Below are positions 61,876 through 64,000 of a stretch of DNA of 64,000 nt, one piece after another. The notes under the pieces were generated by a model. It did no database searches and was not told the DNA's origin. It saw only the letters and a list, made by a program, of their open reading frames with translations. Made by a program: the position numbers and the translations under genes. The stretch is from Actinacidiphila sp965342175 (GTDB taxonomy: Bacteria > Actinomycetota > Actinomycetes > Streptomycetales > Streptomycetaceae): positions 48,517 to 112,516 of the forward strand of contig NZ_CBDRBL010000012.1 in the NCBI RefSeq assembly GCF_965342175.1, written 5' to 3'. Positions within the stretch are counted from its first letter, which is position 1. Each line of letters starts with the position of its first letter.

Positions 61876-63327
61876 TCACAGGCCGTTGGTGTAGGCCGAC
61901 AGCCGCGCGGTGCCGTAGCCGCCGTCGATGGGAACGTTGCGGACGGCGTGACCGGTGAGCCACGCGCTGAGGTCCTTGAAGGACACGTCACCGTGGGTGT
62001 CCTTGTAGAGGGCGGCGATCCCGGTGACGTGCGGAGCGGCCATCGACGTGCCGTCCATGTCGCGGAAGCTCCCGTTGAGGTACGCCGACAGGATGCCCAT
62101 GCCCGGTGCATGGATGTCGACGCAGGTGCCCCAGTTGCTGAACCAGGCGCGGCGGTCCTCCTGGTCGATCGCCCCGACCGTGAAGGCCGTCCGCGAGCTC
62201 GCCGGTGACACGAAGCACGCGTTGAGGTTGTCGTTCCCGGCCGCGGCCACGGGGAACACCCCGGCGGCTGCCAGGCCCTCCACAGCCCTGTTGGCGGCCG
62301 GCGACCAGCGCCCGGCGAGCGACAGATTCGCCACGGCGGGCTTCCTCGCGTGCCCGGCCACCCAGTCGACGCCCGCGATCACCGCGGAGTTGGAGGTGCG
62401 CCCGACGCACGGGAAGACCCGTACCGACACCAGTGCCGTCTTGCGCGCGACCCCGGTGTAGTAGCCGCCGACGACCCCGGCCACATGGGTGCCGTGGCCG
62501 TTGCAGTCCCCGCCGTCCAGGCCGTCGCCGATCGCGTCGTAGCCGGGAACGGCACGACCGCCGAAGTCCGGGTGGGAGAACTCGATGCCGCTGTCGACGA
62601 TGTACGAGGTGACCTTGGCGCCCGTGGCACGCACCTCGAAGCCCGTTCCCCCAAGGGCCCGGTTGTTGATCCGGGTCAGTCCCCAGGGCGTGAAACCGCC
62701 CAGGCCGCGCAGCCCTCTCGTCCGGGGCTCCGGGGCGACCGGCGCCGGGGCGACCGAGCCCAGCGCCGGCTGGTACGGCACCGTCTGATCCGGCGCCGGC
62801 GGTAGCGGGCCGGACCGTGCCGGCGTCGCCTGCCCCGGGGGTGGAACCGGCCCCGCCGGGAATGGCCCCTGTCCCGGCCCGGGTCCCTGGGCCGGGGCCG
62901 CGGGGGCGGTGGCCGTCTGCGGGAAATCGACGGGTCCGGTCGGCTCACCCGGGAGGCCACCGGGGTACGGAGGCTCCAGGTCGCTGTCGGCGGGGGCGTC
63001 CTCCCCGAGGGGGATGGAGACCACCGCGTCCTGCTCCACCTCGTCCACGCCGGGCGCGGCACGCACCCTCTGCACCTGGGCCGGGGTGAGCCGGGCGGCG
63101 AAGCCGGCGATCGCATGCCGGTAGGTGAACAACGGCTGGACACCCAACCCCTCGAGGACGGTCTGCGGCGCCGTGCCGTCGTGCAGCGTCACGATGTACT
63201 GGTCCGGGATCGCGCCCGGCGGACCGGGCCGCGGTTCCGCCGCGCTCGGCAGGGGCGTCGCCAGGGCGAGGGCGGGAAGGGCCGTCATCAAGGCGGCGGA
63301 GGCGGTCCGCCGGAAGGAAGGTCGCAT
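61876..63327 (-). CDS. Secreted S8 (subtilisin-like) serine protease
   Basis: A 483-residue prepro-protease. Signal peptide to about residue 30, then an inhibitor-I9-like propeptide (DQYIVTLHDGTAPQTV to DEVEQDAVV), a ~90-residue Pro/Gln-rich linker (about 110-200), and the catalytic domain with Asp245 in YIVDSGIEFSH, His278 in NGHGTHVAG, oxyanion Asn365 in AAAGND and Ser428 in DGTSMAAPHV. AAGGAG precedes the ATG. Flanked on both sides by chaplin genes on the other strand, which suggests a role at the aerial surface, perhaps processing surface proteins; this is inference. Confidence 0.92.
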   Translation of the reverse strand: MRPSFRRTASAALMTALPALALATPLPSAAEPRPGPPGAIPDQYIVTLHDGTAPQTVLEGLGVQPLFTYRHAIAGFAARLTPAQVQRVRAAPGVDEVEQDAVVSIPLGEDAPADSDLEPPYPGGLPGEPTGPVDFPQTATAPAAPAQGPGPGQGPFPAGPVPPPGQATPARSGPLPPAPDQTVPYQPALGSVAPAPVAPEPRTRGLRGLGGFTPWGLTRINNRALGGTGFEVRATGAKVTSYIVDSGIEFSHPDFGGRAVPGYDAIGDGLDGGDCNGHGTHVAGVVGGYYTGVARKTALVSVRVFPCVGRTSNSAVIAGVDWVAGHARKPAVANLSLAGRWSPAANRAVEGLAAAGVFPVAAAGNDNLNACFVSPASSRTAFTVGAIDQEDRRAWFSNWGTCVDIHAPGMGILSAYLNGSFRDMDGTSMAAPHVTGIAALYKDTHGDVSFKDLSAWLTGHAVRNVPIDGGYGTARLSAYTNGL

Positions 63328-63500
63328 CTGCGGAGCTCCTTGACCGGTAGTAGATCTGACGATCCCCCAGGTTTCTGGTTATCAGCTCAGCATCCTGGGC
63401 GCCCCGTTCCGGCGGCTGTTCGGGTGATGCTCCGCATCCGCCCCGCCTCGAGCGTCGTTGACCAGACCGCACAACCAGTGAACAAGGAAAGGAAAAGCTC

Positions 63501-63776
63501 GTGAAGCGTCTCTCGAAGGCCGCAGTGCTGACCGTTGCGGCCGGTGTCGCGGTGATGGGCAGTGCGGGCGGCGCCCTCGCCAGCGACGGCGGCAAGGACT
63601 TCGACCGCGGCGGCGCCTCGGCCGAGGGTGCGGCCGTCGGCTCCCCGGGTGTGCTCAGCGGCAACGTCATCCAGGTCCCGGTCAACGTCCCGATCAACCT
63701 GTGCGGCAACAGCATCAACACCCTCGCGCCCTCGCTGCTGAACTTCACCACCGGCAACGCCTGCATCAACGCCTGA
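63501..63776 (+). CDS. Short chaplin-family protein
   Basis: A 91-residue secreted protein. Signal sequence KRLSKAAVLTVAAGVAVMGS followed by a short Gly/Asp-rich spacer and one chaplin domain: GSPGVLSGNVIQVPVNVPIN, LCGNSINTL and GNACINA with two cysteines. It closely resembles the chaplin at 61450 without the Lys/Tyr insert, so they are paralogues. GGAAAGGAAAAG precedes GTG 63501. It is divergent from the subtilase gene with a 173-bp gap. Confidence 0.9.
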   Translation: MKRLSKAAVLTVAAGVAVMGSAGGALASDGGKDFDRGGASAEGAAVGSPGVLSGNVIQVPVNVPINLCGNSINTLAPSLLNFTTGNACINA

Positions 63777-63780
63777 CGGC

Positions 63781-63798
63781 GGCGCCCTCGAGGGCGCC
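63781..63798. terminator. Terminator after the short chaplin gene
   Basis: 18-bp perfect palindrome GGCGCCCTCGAGGGCGCC four bases after the stop codon, enclosed by further GACGGC/GCCGTC pairing. Confidence 0.75.
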
Positions 63799-63950
63799 CG
63801 CCTGCCGTCCGCGTCTCGTCAGGAGCTGTGACACGCTCGAGAGGCCTCCCGCCCGCGCCACCCCACGGCGGCCGCGACCGGGAGCACGGCCCTCGCGCCC
63901 ACCGCACAGGCCTTTGACGTCCACGGTGGCAGAGAATCGCGGGACGTCGA

Positions 63951-64000
63951 AGATCGGAAGAGCACACGTCTGAACTCCAGTCACTTGGAGGTATCTGGTG
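63951..64000 (+). other. Illumina adapter and index (contamination), contig end
   Basis: Bases 63951-63984 are the standard TruSeq adapter beginning AGATCGGAAGAGC and ending CCAGTCAC. TTGGAGGT follows at the index position, then ATCTGGTG where ATCTCGTA is expected. This is not chromosomal sequence; open frames crossing it (ending IGRAHV, or starting MTGVQTCALPI on the reverse strand) are artefacts. Confidence 0.98.

Noticed and set aside
63701..63973. Open frames running into the contig end
   Set aside because: They translate adapter sequence (IGRAHV and TCALPI peptides), not genome.

Overview
This is a high-GC actinobacterial chromosome segment, almost certainly Streptomyces. Support comes from third-position GC close to saturation, frequent GTG starts, many apparently leaderless genes, chaplin genes, an aceE-type homodimeric pyruvate dehydrogenase beside a DUF3052 gene, and the fasR-fabD-fabH-acpP-fabF order known from S. 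coelicolor. The last 50 bases (63951-64000) are Illumina adapter plus index, so the window ends at an untrimmed contig end; the biological sequence stops near 63950.

Layout. 1-766: the start of an O-methyltransferase gene and a divergent P-loop nucleoside-kinase-like gene. 747-9575: a Ter stress locus with a translationally coupled set of three genes (HpcH/HpaI aldolase, PRTase-TRSP-StiP fusion, HAD hydrolase), a TerD protein with a proline/tyrosine-rich tail, a TerA-like protein, a DUF475/TerC membrane protein and two TerD proteins. 9660-13891: AhpE-like peroxiredoxin, DUF3052 and aceE. 14504-21316: divergent MFS exporter/TetR, an alpha/beta hydrolase, DUF4429, an aldo/keto reductase coupled to a MerR regulator with a textbook MerR promoter, and a serine hydrolase. 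21553-28167: the essential fatty-acid operon, then a second KAS III with its own divergent TetR. 28240-38131: surface and membrane proteins, a dehydrogenase, a photolyase / small membrane protein / SDR group, and MarR next to an MMPL transporter. The MMPL gene ends in a 202-bp near-perfect tandem duplication shared with the convergent DUF3145 gene.

38368-48066: a GDSL lipoprotein, then a sugar or sugar-acid operon: enolase-superfamily dehydratase, zinc dehydrogenase, uncharacterised protein, ChvE/Mms-type ABC transporter and aldose epimerase. 48272-54743: secreted and surface proteins, a C15-peptidase-like protein whose expected cysteine is serine, a methyltransferase, and a TnpB insertion with an intact RuvC triad, a candidate omegaRNA end and a divergent 53-residue Arc/RHH protein. 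55324-63776: an MDR oxidoreductase, a zinc-ribbon membrane protein, an IclR regulator coupled to an SMP-30 lactonase, a membrane glycosyltransferase, and two chaplins flanking a secreted subtilase.

How the genes work together. The Ter block couples metal-binding TerD/TerC proteins to a predicted small-molecule (nucleoside-like) pathway. The fab operon supplies malonyl-ACP, initiation and elongation, under FasR. A motif of the form CGAWATMYCGAAC lies upstream of the IclR gene and upstream of two transcription starts of the sugar operon 18 kb away, suggesting one regulon for lactone hydrolysis, acid dehydration, oxidation and sugar import. No CRISPR array, rRNA, tRNA, prophage or biosynthetic megasynthase was found.
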